Shown here piece by piece: positions 53,162 through 62,823 of a stretch of 64,000 nucleotides of DNA. The first letter of the stretch is position 1. Each line of letters opens with the position of its first letter. The DNA lies in assembly GCA_945906795.1 (NCBI GenBank), contig CAMDRO010000008.1:1-64000 (forward strand), written 5' to 3'. The stretch comes from Spirosoma fluviale (GTDB taxonomy: Bacteria > Bacteroidota > Bacteroidia > Cytophagales > Spirosomataceae). The translations under genes and the position numbers were made by a program. The notes under the pieces are model-generated. The model had not been told where the DNA came from and made no database searches. It saw nothing but the letters and a program-made list of their open reading frames with translations.

Positions 53162-53950
53162 TTATAATTTTTTTGCTTCCTCCCAATACACATCCATTTC
53201 AGCTAAGGTCATTTCCGACAAAGCTTTTCCCATTTCGGCCGCCCTATTCTCCAGGTGCTGAAATCGTTTAATAAATTTTCGATTGGTTCGCTCAACCGCT
53301 GTTTCGGGATTTAAGTCAATAAACCGGGCAAAATTGACCAGGCTAAAAATAAGATCGCCCAGTTCCCCTTCCGCTTCGTTTCGATCAGCTTCGGTTAAAT
53401 CTTTGCCCACAAACGTTTCCTTGAATTCACCTAATTCCTCCTCCACTTTTTCCCAGACCTGCTCCTTTACCTCCCAATCAAAACCTGCACCCCGAGCTTT
53501 TTCCTGAATGCGCATGGCCTTAACTAAGGCCGGCAGGGAATTTGGCACACCGCCTAAAACTGACTTATTCCCCTCCTTTAATTTTAACGTTTCCCAATTG
53601 GCCTTCACTTCTTCCTCCGTCTCAGCCACCACATCTCCATAAATATGAGGATGACGGGAAATTAACTTTTCACACAAGCCATTCAACGAATCTGTCACGT
53701 CAAAAGCACCCGTCTCCGAGCCGATTTTTGCATAAAAAACCAAATGTAAAAATAAGTCACCCACCTCTTTCTTGACTTCATTTAGGTCCCCTTGAAGTAC
53801 CGCTTCGGATAATTCATAGGTTTCCTCGATCGTCAAATGACGCAGAGAATCCATCGTTTGTTTTCGATCCCAAGGACATTTTTCCCTCAAATCATCCATC
53901 ATACAAAGTAATCGATCAAAGGCTTCAGCTGCCTGCGGATATCGCATCAT
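53162..53950 (-). CDS. mazG: MazG nucleoside triphosphate pyrophosphohydrolase
   Basis: 262 residues with two MazG domains: first CPWDRKQTMDSLRHLTIEETYELSEAV with EVGDLFLHLVFYAKIG, second VEEELGEFKE with ELGDLIFSLVNFARF. The paired E-E-x-x-E and E-x-x-D magnesium motifs are intact in both. It hydrolyses NTPs to NMP and pyrophosphate, thus removing aberrant nucleotides or lowering ppGpp. Start ATG 53950 abuts the GH16 stop codon (53951-53953) with no gap. Among its closest neighbours is a RelE pair, but it is a housekeeping MazG and not an antitoxin. Confidence 0.93.
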   Translation of the reverse strand: MMRYPQAAEAFDRLLCMMDDLREKCPWDRKQTMDSLRHLTIEETYELSEAVLQGDLNEVKKEVGDLFLHLVFYAKIGSETGAFDVTDSLNGLCEKLISRHPHIYGDVVAETEEEVKANWETLKLKEGNKSVLGGVPNSLPALVKAMRIQEKARGAGFDWEVKEQVWEKVEEELGEFKETFVGKDLTEADRNEAEGELGDLIFSLVNFARFIDLNPETAVERTNRKFIKRFQHLENRAAEMGKALSEMTLAEMDVYWEEAKKL

Positions 53951-54820
53951 TTATGGATTTAAGCCGTAAACACGTACATAATCAATGGTAAATTTATTGG
54001 GAAATATCGAATCATCAACCCCCTTTTGGCCCCCCCAATTTCCTCCAACAGCTAAGTTTATCAAAAGGTGTTGCTTTTTGTCAAACGGCCATTCTTCCCA
54101 ACCTTTCCCCGAATTTTCAAAATAAAAGTATTGTTTCCCATCGATATATGCCTGTATCGTTTTGGGAGTCCACTCGATGGAATAAATATGGAATGCCGTG
54201 TCAAAATCATCTACCTTGGTCGTTGACGTTTTCTGCGTTCCAATCACATGATTAAACGCTTTGGTATGCACTGAAAAATGCATGACGGTTGGGTCAAAAC
54301 CCACATGTTCTAAAATATCTATTTCCCCATTATCGGGCCAATATTGTGTGCCATAATCCGACTGGCTTGCTAAGGTCCAAATAGCAGGCCAATTTCCTCG
54401 ACCTACCGGAACTTTCGCCCGCACTTCCACTTTGCCATATAAAAAATCTTTCTTGCCTTTGGAAACGATACGTGCAGAGGTATAATTTTTACCGCCAAAA
54501 TTTTCTTTTTTGGCTTCAATCGTTAACAAGCCATTTTCGATATGCACATTGTTTAAATTAGCCTCCGTATAATATTGCAATTCATTATTACCCCAACCAG
54601 AACCCCCCACATCATAAGACCAAATTTTGGCATCTGGCAATCCCGGTGTGTCAAATTCATCAGCCCAAATAGGCGTTGCCGTAAAAGTATACACCTTAGG
54701 CACCGAAACTACGGGAGTCTGTATGGCTTGTTGGGCTAGCGGAAGCTTCTCTTCAGCAGAGCTGCAAGCCAAAGAAATGGAAATTAAAATCCCGGCCGTC
54801 AGTAAAAATCGTTTTTGCAT
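53951..54820 (-). CDS. Glycoside hydrolase family 16 lipoprotein (beta-1,3-glucanase-like)
   Basis: 289 residues, lipobox SLAC (Cys19). The GH16 catalytic motif is GEIDILEH with E166, D168 and E171; supporting segments are WGNNELQYYTEANLNN, GRGNWPAIWTL and HLLINLAVGGNWGG. The EIDIxE form without an inserted residue is typical of laminarinases and lichenases. Surface or periplasmic breakdown of beta-1,3-glucan, for example algal laminarin, is inferred. There is no SusCD pair nearby. Minus-strand TAACTTTG at 54854-54861 is a likely -7 box. Confidence 0.9.
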   Translation of the reverse strand: MQKRFLLTAGILISISLACSSAEEKLPLAQQAIQTPVVSVPKVYTFTATPIWADEFDTPGLPDAKIWSYDVGGSGWGNNELQYYTEANLNNVHIENGLLTIEAKKENFGGKNYTSARIVSKGKKDFLYGKVEVRAKVPVGRGNWPAIWTLASQSDYGTQYWPDNGEIDILEHVGFDPTVMHFSVHTKAFNHVIGTQKTSTTKVDDFDTAFHIYSIEWTPKTIQAYIDGKQYFYFENSGKGWEEWPFDKKQHLLINLAVGGNWGGQKGVDDSIFPNKFTIDYVRVYGLNP

Positions 54821-54913
54821 CTTGATTTATTTTGCATCAAAAATAGATAGAATCAAAGTTATTCCCTATCCCAACAAATTTTAATTCCGTAATTTAACGT
54901 CAAATATTTTTCT

Positions 54914-56935
54914 ATGGATTTCAAACTCACCTCCGCGTATAGTCCTACGGGCGATCAACCCACCGCCATACGCCAATTAGTAGAAGGGATTGCCAAAGAA
55001 GAACAGGCGCAAACATTGTTAGGCGTCACGGGTTCAGGGAAAACATTTACGATTGCCAATGTGATTCAGCAAATCAACAGGCCTACATTAATTTTAAGCC
55101 ATAATAAAACCTTGGCGGCCCAATTATATGGAGAATTCAAGTCCTTTTTTCCTGAAAATGCGGTGGAATATTTTATCTCTTATTACGACTATTACCAACC
55201 CGAAGCATTTATTGCCTCGACAGGGACATACATTGAAAAAGACTTATCGATCAATCAAGAAATAGAGAAATTAAGGCTCGCCACCACTTCCTCGTTGATG
55301 TCTGGCCGAAGAGACATTATCGTAGTCGCCTCTGTCTCTTGTATTTATGGGATGGGAAATCCCGATGAATACCGAAATTCCATTTTACGCATAGGCGTGG
55401 GGGAAGTGATTTCCAGAAATCAGTTTTTGTTTCGCTTAGTGGAGATTTTGTATGCACGCACAGAAGGGGAGTTTTTAAGAGGAACTTTTAGGGTCAAAGG
55501 TGACACCGTAGATATATTTTTAGCGTATGCAGATTTTGGATATCGGATCATATTTTTTGGCGATGAGATTGAGCAAATCCATCGGATAGATCCTTGGACG
55601 GGAAAGAAAATTTCCACCGAAACCTTAATTGCTATTTTCCCGGCTAATTTATTTGTGACCGGTCGGGAGACCTTGAATCAAGCCATTTCATTTATCCAAG
55701 AAGATTTGGTCAAACAGATTTCCTATTTTGGAAAAGAGGGCCGATTAACCGAAGCGGAACGGATTAAACAGCGGACGGAGTTTGATTTAGAGATGATGCG
55801 AGAACTAGGTTATTGCTCAGGCATTGAAAATTATTCCCGTTATTTTGATCAAAGAAAACCGGGCCAAAGACCCTTTTGTTTATTGGACTTTTTCCCCGAT
55901 GATTTCCTGATGGTCGTGGACGAAAGCCATGCCACAATGCCGCAAATCAGAGCTATGTGGGGTGGAGACCGGTCGAGGAAAGAATCCTTGGTCGAATATG
56001 GATTTAGGTTGCCGTCCGCGATGGACAATCGGCCCTTAACTTTTCAGGAATTTGAAGATGTCATTGGCCAAACTATTTTTGTCTCTGCGACGCCCTCTGA
56101 TTATGAATTAAGGCGTTCGGAAGGGGTGGTGGTGGAGCAAGTGATTAGGCCAACAGGCCTTTTGGATCCTTTGATCGAGGTAAGGCCAACGAAAAATCAA
56201 ATCGACGATTTATTAGATGAAATTCATGGTCGGATAAAAAGTGAGGAGCGGGTGTTGATTACCACCTTAACCAAACGAATGGCGGAGGAATTGTCCAAAT
56301 ATTTAGATCGCGTCGGCATCAAATGCCGCTATATACATTCAGAAATCAAATCGCTTGAGCGCGTGGAGATTTTACGTGAACTGAGATTGGGTGTATTTGA
56401 CGTATTAGTGGGAGTCAATTTACTTCGCGAGGGCCTAGATTTACCGGAAGTTTCGTTGGTCGCCATCATGGATGCCGACAAAGAAGGATTCTTACGTGAC
56501 ATAAGATCTTTGATTCAGACCATCGGTCGGGCCGCTAGAAATGAAAACGGAAAAGTCCTCATGTACGCCGACCGGATGACCGGCTCGATGACCAATGCCA
56601 TTTCGGAAACCAATCGGAGAAGAGCCATTCAAATGGCCTATAATGAAGAACATGGAATTACTCCAAAAACCATTTGGCGCAGTCATGAGGAAATTATGGA
56701 GCAAACTTCCATAGCCGATCGGCTGACCAGGCCTACAAAAACGTATCAGATCCCTGGGGAAGATCGCTTGCAAGTGGCGGATCCACTACTTCAATACATG
56801 TCGAAAAAAGAATTAGGAAAGCAATTGGAAACGGTCCGTAAGGAAATGGAAAAAGCCGCTAGAGAGTTAGATTTCCCGTTGGCCGCTAAATTAAGAGACG
56901 AAATGAAGGCCATCGAAAAAATGGCTTTAAAATAA
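54914..56935 (+). CDS. uvrB: Excinuclease ABC subunit B
   Basis: 673 residues. Walker A GVTGSGKT (37-44), the beta-hairpin [11 protein letters not shown] that clamps damaged DNA, Walker [12 protein letters not shown], helicase motifs V-VI ([26 protein letters not shown]), and a C-terminal UVR motif [11 protein letters not shown] for UvrC contact. Length is normal. It is divergent from the GH16 gene. Confidence 0.97.
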   Translation: MDFKLTSAYSPTGDQPTAIRQLVEGIAKEEQAQTLLGVTGSGKTFTIANVIQQINRPTLILSHNKTLAAQLYGEFKSFFPENAVEYFISYYDYYQPEAFIASTGTYIEKDLSINQEIEKLRLATTSSLMSGRRDIIVVASVSCIYGMGNPDEYRNSILRIGVGEVISRNQFLFRLVEILYARTEGEFLRGTFRVKGDTVDIFLAYADFGYRIIFFGDEIEQIHRIDPWTGKKISTETLIAIFPANLFVTGRETLNQAISFIQEDLVKQISYFGKEGRLTEAERIKQRTEFDLEMMRELGYCSGIENYSRYFDQRKPGQRPFCLLDFFPDDFLMVVDESHATMPQIRAMWGGDRSRKESLVEYGFRLPSAMDNRPLTFQEFEDVIGQTIFVSATPSDYELRRSEGVVVEQVIRPTGLLDPLIEVRPTKNQIDDLLDEIHGRIKSEERVLITTLTKRMAEELSKYLDRVGIKCRYIHSEIKSLERVEILRELRLGVFDVLVGVNLLREGLDLPEVSLVAIMDADKEGFLRDIRSLIQTIGRAARNENGKVLMYADRMTGSMTNAISETNRRRAIQMAYNEEHGITPKTIWRSHEEIMEQTSIADRLTRPTKTYQIPGEDRLQVADPLLQYMSKKELGKQLETVRKEMEKAARELDFPLAAKLRDEMKAIEKMALK

Positions 56936-56937
56936 AA

Positions 56938-56963
56938 TGGGTTAAGATTTTAGCCTTAACCCA
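56938..56963 (-). terminator. Terminator between uvrB and pdhA
   Basis: Perfect 9-bp stem TGGGTTAAG / CTTAACCCA with an 8-base loop. The minus strand continues as TTTTATTTT, so it fits the pdhA transcript best, 11 bases past its stop. Confidence 0.68.
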
Positions 56964-56973
56964 CGTATACTTT

Positions 56974-57999
56974 CTACTCCTCAATAAAAGGATAATTCTC
57001 TTCTACGTAAACGTCCTTATAAGCCTCTGATTTATCAGGGAAAGGAGACGCTTCTGCAAAGTCCACAGACTCTTGGACGCGTACCTTAATTTTTTCGTCA
57101 ATTTTATCTAAATCCGCTTGGGATAAAATATTGTTTGTCAAGATCGTATGCTTCACTTGCTCGATGGGATCGCGATCTTTATAGGCTTCCACCTCGTCTT
57201 TAGAACGGTATTTTTGAGGATCCGACATCGAATGTCCACGGTAACGGTAGGTTCTAAACTCTAAAAAAGTGGGCCCTTCACCGGCACGTGCGCGGGCAGC
57301 TGCTCTTGACACCGCTTCATGAACTAATTCCACATTCATGGCATCCACAGGTTCAGATGGCATGTCGTATGCTTCTCCAATGGTATACAAATCGGTTACA
57401 TTTGAAGTTCTGGAAACGGAAGTTCCCATCGCATATCCGTTATTTTCAACCACAAATATCACAGGCAATTTCCATAGCATGGCCATGTTGAACGTCTCAT
57501 GCAAAGCACCTTGACGTACCGCACCGTCCCCAAAATAACAAACCGAAAGGTTACCTGTTTTTTTATATTTTTCCGCAAAGGCTAATCCGGCTCCTAAGGG
57601 TATTTGGGCCCCTACAATTCCATGACCTCCAACAAACCCAACACTTTTATCAAAAATATGCATCGAGCCTCCTTTGCCTTTTGAGGCTCCGGTGATTTTA
57701 CCATAAAGTTCAGCCATAATGACGTTAGGAGAAGTGCCTAAAGCCAATGGAATACCGTGATCACGGTAAGCTGTAATGTACTTGTCGCCTTCTTTTAAAG
57801 CTGATTTCGCCCCTGAAGAACAAGCTTCTTGGCCTATATATAAGTGACAAAAACCTTTAATTTTTTGCATTCCATACAATTGGCCGCATTTTTCTTCAAA
57901 CTTGCGTTGTAACTGCATTGACTCGTACCAATAGGTATAGGTCTCTTTGGAGTACTTAGGTGCTTGTGTATCTTTCTTTGCCATCGAATGTTTATTCAT
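56974..57999 (-). CDS. pdhA: Pyruvate dehydrogenase E1 component, alpha subunit
   Basis: 341 residues. The thiamine diphosphate motif runs GDGAVRQGALHETFNMA to VVENN; phosphorylatable-loop region YRYRGHSMSDP is conserved. FCHLYIGQEA near the N-terminus is typical of PdhA. It decarboxylates pyruvate with the E1 beta subunit, which is not adjacent. Start ATG 57999 or ATG 57984 (MAKKDTQAPKY). Monocistronic as far as visible. Confidence 0.93.
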   Translation of the reverse strand: MNKHSMAKKDTQAPKYSKETYTYWYESMQLQRKFEEKCGQLYGMQKIKGFCHLYIGQEACSSGAKSALKEGDKYITAYRDHGIPLALGTSPNVIMAELYGKITGASKGKGGSMHIFDKSVGFVGGHGIVGAQIPLGAGLAFAEKYKKTGNLSVCYFGDGAVRQGALHETFNMAMLWKLPVIFVVENNGYAMGTSVSRTSNVTDLYTIGEAYDMPSEPVDAMNVELVHEAVSRAAARARAGEGPTFLEFRTYRYRGHSMSDPQKYRSKDEVEAYKDRDPIEQVKHTILTNNILSQADLDKIDEKIKVRVQESVDFAEASPFPDKSEAYKDVYVEENYPFIEE

Positions 58000-58159
58000 T
58001 TAAGATAGGGCCGTGGGAAAATACCTAGACCTATTCATCATGCGAAATTAAAACAAAACAACGTAGCTGCCAAAAATTGCTTCAAATTCCCTTGATTCCT
58101 TCAAAAAAATCACATTAAATTCTTTATTTTTACATGATTAAGCCATTTTATCCTCATTC

Positions 58160-59263
58160 ATGTACCTAAAATCTTTGCAGGTCAAACAATTTAAATCGTT
58201 TGGGGAGGCTCAATTTGACTTCATTCCTGAAATAAACTGCATTGTGGGCGAAAATGGAATTGGGAAAACCAATCTAATGGACGCCATCCATTTTTTGTCG
58301 ATGACCAAGAGTGCCCGTGGAATCGCGGATCCACTTTGCATTCAACATGAACAAGACTTTTTTATGGTTCAGGGTAGCTTTGTCTACCAAAAACATATTG
58401 AATCTGGAATTCCTGAGAGTGAAACGCAAATCACTTGTGCCGTACAACGGGGACATAAAAAATCAATGCTGCGGGACCAAAAACCTTATCCAAGATTAGC
58501 GGATCATATTGGCAATTTTCCTATCGTATTAATGGATCCGCACGATACCGATTTAGTTCGGGAAGGGAGTGAGGAGAGGCGAAGGTTTTTTGACGGCATG
58601 ATGTCTCAATTAGATCGAGGATTTTTAGAAAATTTATTGAAGTATAATCGGGTGGTGCAGCAGCGGAATATTTTATTAAAACAATTTGCCGAGAGAGGCC
58701 AAGTGGACCATTTGCAATTAGCCATTTACCATGAGCCCATGGTTTTATTGGGTGAGCAAATTCATCAAGCGCGAATTGAATTTTTGGCTATATTTTTGCC
58801 TCAATTCCAAATGCATTATTCAGCTTTATCCGATGATCGGGAACAAGTTAATATCACGTTGGAATCAACTTTTATTTCTGGCGAATTTGATGCCACAATG
58901 AAAGCTGCAGAGCAACAAGATTTAGCTGCGCAGCGAAGTACCATCGGAATTCATCGGGATGATTTTGCGTTTGAAATTAATGGATTTCCTGTTAAAAAAT
59001 TTGGTTCGCAGGGCCAACAAAAAAGCTTTGTGGTGGCGATGAAATTAGCTCAATTTGATTCTCTGGTCGCTGCAAAACCAAGAAAACCTTTGTTATTATT
59101 AGATGATATTTTTGACAAATTGGATGACCGAAGGATTCAGAGGTTGATTGAGATGATGGCACAGGATCATTTTGGCCAAGTATTTATCACAGATGCGCGG
59201 CCAGAGCGCACTAAAAATCTTTTAAAAAGCTTGCAAAATCATATCCAATACATTCCCCTCTAG
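58160..59263 (+). CDS. recF: DNA replication and repair protein RecF
   Basis: 367 residues. ABC-type ATPase head: Walker A GENGIGKT (30-37), signature FGSQGQQKSFVVAMKLAQ, Walker B LLLLDDIFDKLDDRRIQ. It loads RecA at gaps with RecO/R. No dnaA/dnaN gene is adjacent, so this is not the classic origin arrangement. Its last 4 bases overlap the end of the convergent glycosyltransferase gene. Confidence 0.94.
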   Translation: MYLKSLQVKQFKSFGEAQFDFIPEINCIVGENGIGKTNLMDAIHFLSMTKSARGIADPLCIQHEQDFFMVQGSFVYQKHIESGIPESETQITCAVQRGHKKSMLRDQKPYPRLADHIGNFPIVLMDPHDTDLVREGSEERRRFFDGMMSQLDRGFLENLLKYNRVVQQRNILLKQFAERGQVDHLQLAIYHEPMVLLGEQIHQARIEFLAIFLPQFQMHYSALSDDREQVNITLESTFISGEFDATMKAAEQQDLAAQRSTIGIHRDDFAFEINGFPVKKFGSQGQQKSFVVAMKLAQFDSLVAAKPRKPLLLLDDIFDKLDDRRIQRLIEMMAQDHFGQVFITDARPERTKNLLKSLQNHIQYIPL

Positions 59264-60438
59264 CGAATGGCGTGGTCGATGGTCGACAAAAAAGAAGTTA
59301 ATGAATTTTCTTCCCCGACCTGTTTTAAATGATCATCAGAATAAGAAATTCCGTTTTCAATCACCTGAGTTAATTCGCCAGCTACTTCGCTGATGGATGT
59401 GGCATCTACAGTAATTCCCAAATTATTTCTAGAAACTAGTTCCCCAATCATCCCGGTATGGGTCGCAAAAGAAGGCTTATTTGACATTGCGGCTCGAATT
59501 AGTACCGAGCTCATATTAAGAAAATCCTGATATAAAATAAGTACCACGTCACTTAATTCAAAACAAATTTGGACTTCACGCGCAGGCAAATATGCATAGC
59601 AACGAATGACTTCAAGCTCAGGGACCTGGGCTAGTTTGGCCTCTATTATTTTCTCGTAATATTCAGGCACGGGGCCGGCGAGCAACAAACAAATTTTAGC
59701 AAGCTTCTTTTTGGGTAGGGTCGCACATGCGCCGATAAAAACCTCCATTCCTTTCCGGTCATCCAAGTATCCAAAGTTTAAAAATATCTTTTTATCTGTC
59801 GGGATTTTGAATTTATTTTTAAACTCGGTAATCTCAGGGGTTGAGACTTGAAACTGTTTTACTGGGTCGCAAATGGGAATAATATTTGTCTGAGTTTTTA
59901 GCTCATTCAAATAGGGAATTAGTGAATGAACTAAACAGAATAAGTTTTGAATTTGGCCACTTTTTAATAATTGGGCGATCATCCATTTCTTTATTTGAGG
60001 ATAAATTCCTCGATCATTTTCAGTAAAGTTGGGCCGAAAATAAATGGCTGAAACGGGACATGGTGCTTTTTTGCCCATTAAAATACCGAGCTGATAATAA
60101 TCGAAATACATCAACAAAGCATGGCTTGCATTGATTTTCTTAGCCATGTCAACCAGCATATTCCATTCAATGAATGAACGCAAATAAATGGGTTTTGAAT
60201 GGATGGCGTTTATTTTATCGGTTGGGATGCCGAGAAATATTACATTTTCTCCCCATTGATTATCCTCCGCCTTTTGCCTTGCGTCAAATTGCGATTTGAA
60301 ACTTTCGCCCGTTGCCACATATACTTCAACATCCTTATTCCCGCTATAAAATCCAATTAAATGAATTAAATAATCAGGGTGATGCCCGTCCGTAATCGTA
60401 TCAAAAAGAAGGATGCGGTTTAGGGACATGTTAAACAA
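59260..60438 (-). CDS. GT-B fold glycosyltransferase
   Basis: 392 residues (ATG 60438 or 60429). The C-terminal half has GT4-like features: KKIFLNFGYLDDRKGMEVFIGA, then VIRCYAYLPAREVQICFELSDVVLILY and the Ser/Asn-rich donor-site region MSNKPSFATHTGMIGELVSRNNLGI. It probably transfers a sugar in surface-glycan or glycoprotein synthesis. It follows the large membrane protein gene by 57 bases on the same strand. Confidence 0.78.
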   Translation of the reverse strand: MFNMSLNRILLFDTITDGHHPDYLIHLIGFYSGNKDVEVYVATGESFKSQFDARQKAEDNQWGENVIFLGIPTDKINAIHSKPIYLRSFIEWNMLVDMAKKINASHALLMYFDYYQLGILMGKKAPCPVSAIYFRPNFTENDRGIYPQIKKWMIAQLLKSGQIQNLFCLVHSLIPYLNELKTQTNIIPICDPVKQFQVSTPEITEFKNKFKIPTDKKIFLNFGYLDDRKGMEVFIGACATLPKKKLAKICLLLAGPVPEYYEKIIEAKLAQVPELEVIRCYAYLPAREVQICFELSDVVLILYQDFLNMSSVLIRAAMSNKPSFATHTGMIGELVSRNNLGITVDATSISEVAGELTQVIENGISYSDDHLKQVGEENSLTSFLSTIDHAIR

Positions 60439-60495
60439 TTTGATCTTTCATTTTCCAAAAACTATAAAAATTCTATTTAGTCTGAAATAAAACAT

Positions 60496-62556
60496 TTAAT
60501 ATTTAACCTCAAATTCGTTTTTATTTTCAATAATAATTATGTCTTTGGGACTTGGAGGGAATTGATTTCTAGAATGAAATTTAAAATTAAATTTAGCGTG
60601 TCCAATTTTAAAATTACTTCCAAATTTTTTTCTTGCGATTACCCAAATTGGGTATTCATAAGAGTCTCCCCTAATTTCTAAAGATATTCTATTTCTATTT
60701 CTTGGAATAGAATCAAATAATTCGCTATATGTATGAAATAAGTAAGGCTGATTTATAAAATAATTTTCATTTCTGGACTTCATGAAAATAGAAATTTTTT
60801 GCTCTTTAAAAAAGTTTAATGAATCTTGAATAGCAAATAATTTTAAATTATTTTCGTTCGAAAGGATTTTAATTAGATACACATTGTCTTTAAACGAATA
60901 ATATTTTAAAAATTCATTTTGAATAGCCGTTGTTTGATGATCAAATTGAGTTTTTGGCAGCATCCCTAGTGGCTTTTTCAAAATATCCCTTAAAAAATAT
61001 AAATTAACTATTGGTTTATTCTTATTTAAATAGACCGTCGGCAAACAATATAATATCAATAAAATAAAGACAAGATGTGAAAAAAATGGAGATTTAACCA
61101 TGTATTTATATCCACTGATAGAAATTCCTAAAATCGCTAAAATAAATAATGGTAACAATAGCCTATTCCCCCATCCCCAGGGCTGCCATTTAAACACAAA
61201 AGAATACGTCAAAAAACTAATAATCAAACAGCTAAAATAAATTACAATAAGGTATTTATGAATACCCCTACCTTTTATTAAAAATAAGAGGAAGGTTAAA
61301 GTAACCATTACTAGGTGAATTGCACTACCTGCACTATCTTCAGCAAAGACAAATTTTACACCATAAGGACTTGAAAGATAATTAGTTTCAGGAGAATTAA
61401 TTTGAGTTCCTAATAAATCATGTAATCGGCAATTCATTTGAAATAAAAAGACATTAAAATAATCCCATGGGATTGCCATACAATCAGCAACATTTTTAGC
61501 TGCATTCCCGAACATTTTAAATAGATTAGGGTCCTTAACACCCATAGAATTTAATATTTCGGGCTCACCTGTTATGTTTCCGTAATAAATAAAATTTCTG
61601 AATAAAAAAGGTACAAATACAATAGCTGAAATAAGAATTCCTATTAAAATATACTGAATAACAGATTTCAAGCTTGATTTTTTTAAAATAAAAAAAAAGA
61701 GTATAATCAAGAAAGGAGCCGAAAACACTAAAACGGTATATTTAACCAATCCACCAAGAAATAGGCTAGCGGAAAGTAAAATTATATCATTAAATGAAAT
61801 GACAGCAGACTTCAAAATTTTAAAAATGAAATAAACCACTCCAATGAAAAAAAATGATGCTGTTAAATCTGTTTGTGTTGAAGTTGATTGGAATATCACC
61901 ATTGGGATAGCCAGTATTAACAAAATAGTTAAAAACTGAGCTTTAAAATTTAAATCAAACAGTTTAACAAATAATGACCCCAACGATAATGTTCCAATCA
62001 AAGAAACAAATTGTATCAGATTTGCAAAATAGTCTGACTGACTTAATATTTGGAAGTTTAATATAATATATTCCGCAAGTGGTGGAACATTAACTTGTCT
62101 TAAATTACTAGTGGGAAATGGATAAACATTTAGATTCTGCCTCCATTCTTCGACTCTTGTCATGTGATAAGTCATAGAATCCCAGTTATTGGGAGGGATT
62201 ACCACGCATAAAATAAACAGAGGAATTAAAATTAAAACAAAAGTAAAGCCTATGTATATGACATATATTTGTGGTATAAAAATACCTAATCCTCCCCATG
62301 TGCATTTTATTTTATACCCCATTCTAGCAAATACAAAAAAAACGATTGCCCAGGCAATTGACAGATTAGTCTTATTTAAAGAATTATTTATAGATAATAT
62401 CTCACAAAAAAAATATGCTAAAAATGCACAAATAATAAGTGAATATATGAGCCCAATCCTTATTGACGTAAATATTCCCACTTGATTTTTATACTCATTT
62501 AAAAAAAAGTAAAGAAATACGCTAGCAATTGCACTAAATAAGATAATTACAGACAT
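60496..62556 (-). CDS. Polytopic membrane protein, GT-C glycosyltransferase-like
   Basis: 686 residues with about 12 membrane segments in the first ~500 residues and a soluble C-terminal ~150. The first luminal loop has PPNNWDSMTYHMTRVEEW, then NLRQVNVPPLAEY. The Asp near the start of this loop and the aromatic-rich context recall the catalytic loop of GT-C enzymes (GT39/ArnT-like), which use lipid-linked sugars. The gene is distinctly richer in A/T and Asn/Ile/Lys than its neighbours, and may be horizontally acquired with the adjacent glycosyltransferase. Exact activity unknown. Confidence 0.68.
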   Translation of the reverse strand: MSVIILFSAIASVFLYFFLNEYKNQVGIFTSIRIGLIYSLIICAFLAYFFCEILSINNSLNKTNLSIAWAIVFFVFARMGYKIKCTWGGLGIFIPQIYVIYIGFTFVLILIPLFILCVVIPPNNWDSMTYHMTRVEEWRQNLNVYPFPTSNLRQVNVPPLAEYIILNFQILSQSDYFANLIQFVSLIGTLSLGSLFVKLFDLNFKAQFLTILLILAIPMVIFQSTSTQTDLTASFFFIGVVYFIFKILKSAVISFNDIILLSASLFLGGLVKYTVLVFSAPFLIILFFFILKKSSLKSVIQYILIGILISAIVFVPFLFRNFIYYGNITGEPEILNSMGVKDPNLFKMFGNAAKNVADCMAIPWDYFNVFLFQMNCRLHDLLGTQINSPETNYLSSPYGVKFVFAEDSAGSAIHLVMVTLTFLLFLIKGRGIHKYLIVIYFSCLIISFLTYSFVFKWQPWGWGNRLLLPLFILAILGISISGYKYMVKSPFFSHLVFILLILYCLPTVYLNKNKPIVNLYFLRDILKKPLGMLPKTQFDHQTTAIQNEFLKYYSFKDNVYLIKILSNENNLKLFAIQDSLNFFKEQKISIFMKSRNENYFINQPYLFHTYSELFDSIPRNRNRISLEIRGDSYEYPIWVIARKKFGSNFKIGHAKFNFKFHSRNQFPPSPKDIIIIENKNEFEVKY

Positions 62557-62773
62557 AAAATATTAAATCTATGGTTTCAAGTCTTTAAAATGTTTAAAAG
62601 AAAGGTAACTTATCCCCTAAGAAAAAAAGATTGGAATTAAATACCTTATTCATACAAAGAGTCTAGGCCAAATGGCGCATAATAAACAACAAAATAGGAA
62701 ATTGAAGACCAGTAAAGCAAATAAGTGCGAGATAATTTATATTGTTTTAATATATTTATGTTAAGGTTGGAAT

Positions 62774-62788
62774 ATCTAGAACCTAGAT
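62774..62788. promoter_or_regulatory. Short inverted repeat upstream of the esterase gene
   Basis: ATCTAG-AAC-CTAGAT, a perfect 6-bp inverted repeat with a 3-base centre, 35 bases before the ATG at 62824. Possible operator; no regulator gene is adjacent. In the rest of the 267-base gap (62557-62823) I see nothing else. Confidence 0.3.
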
Positions 62789-62823
62789 TGAAACTTTGCT
62801 ATACTTAAACTTATTATTACTTT

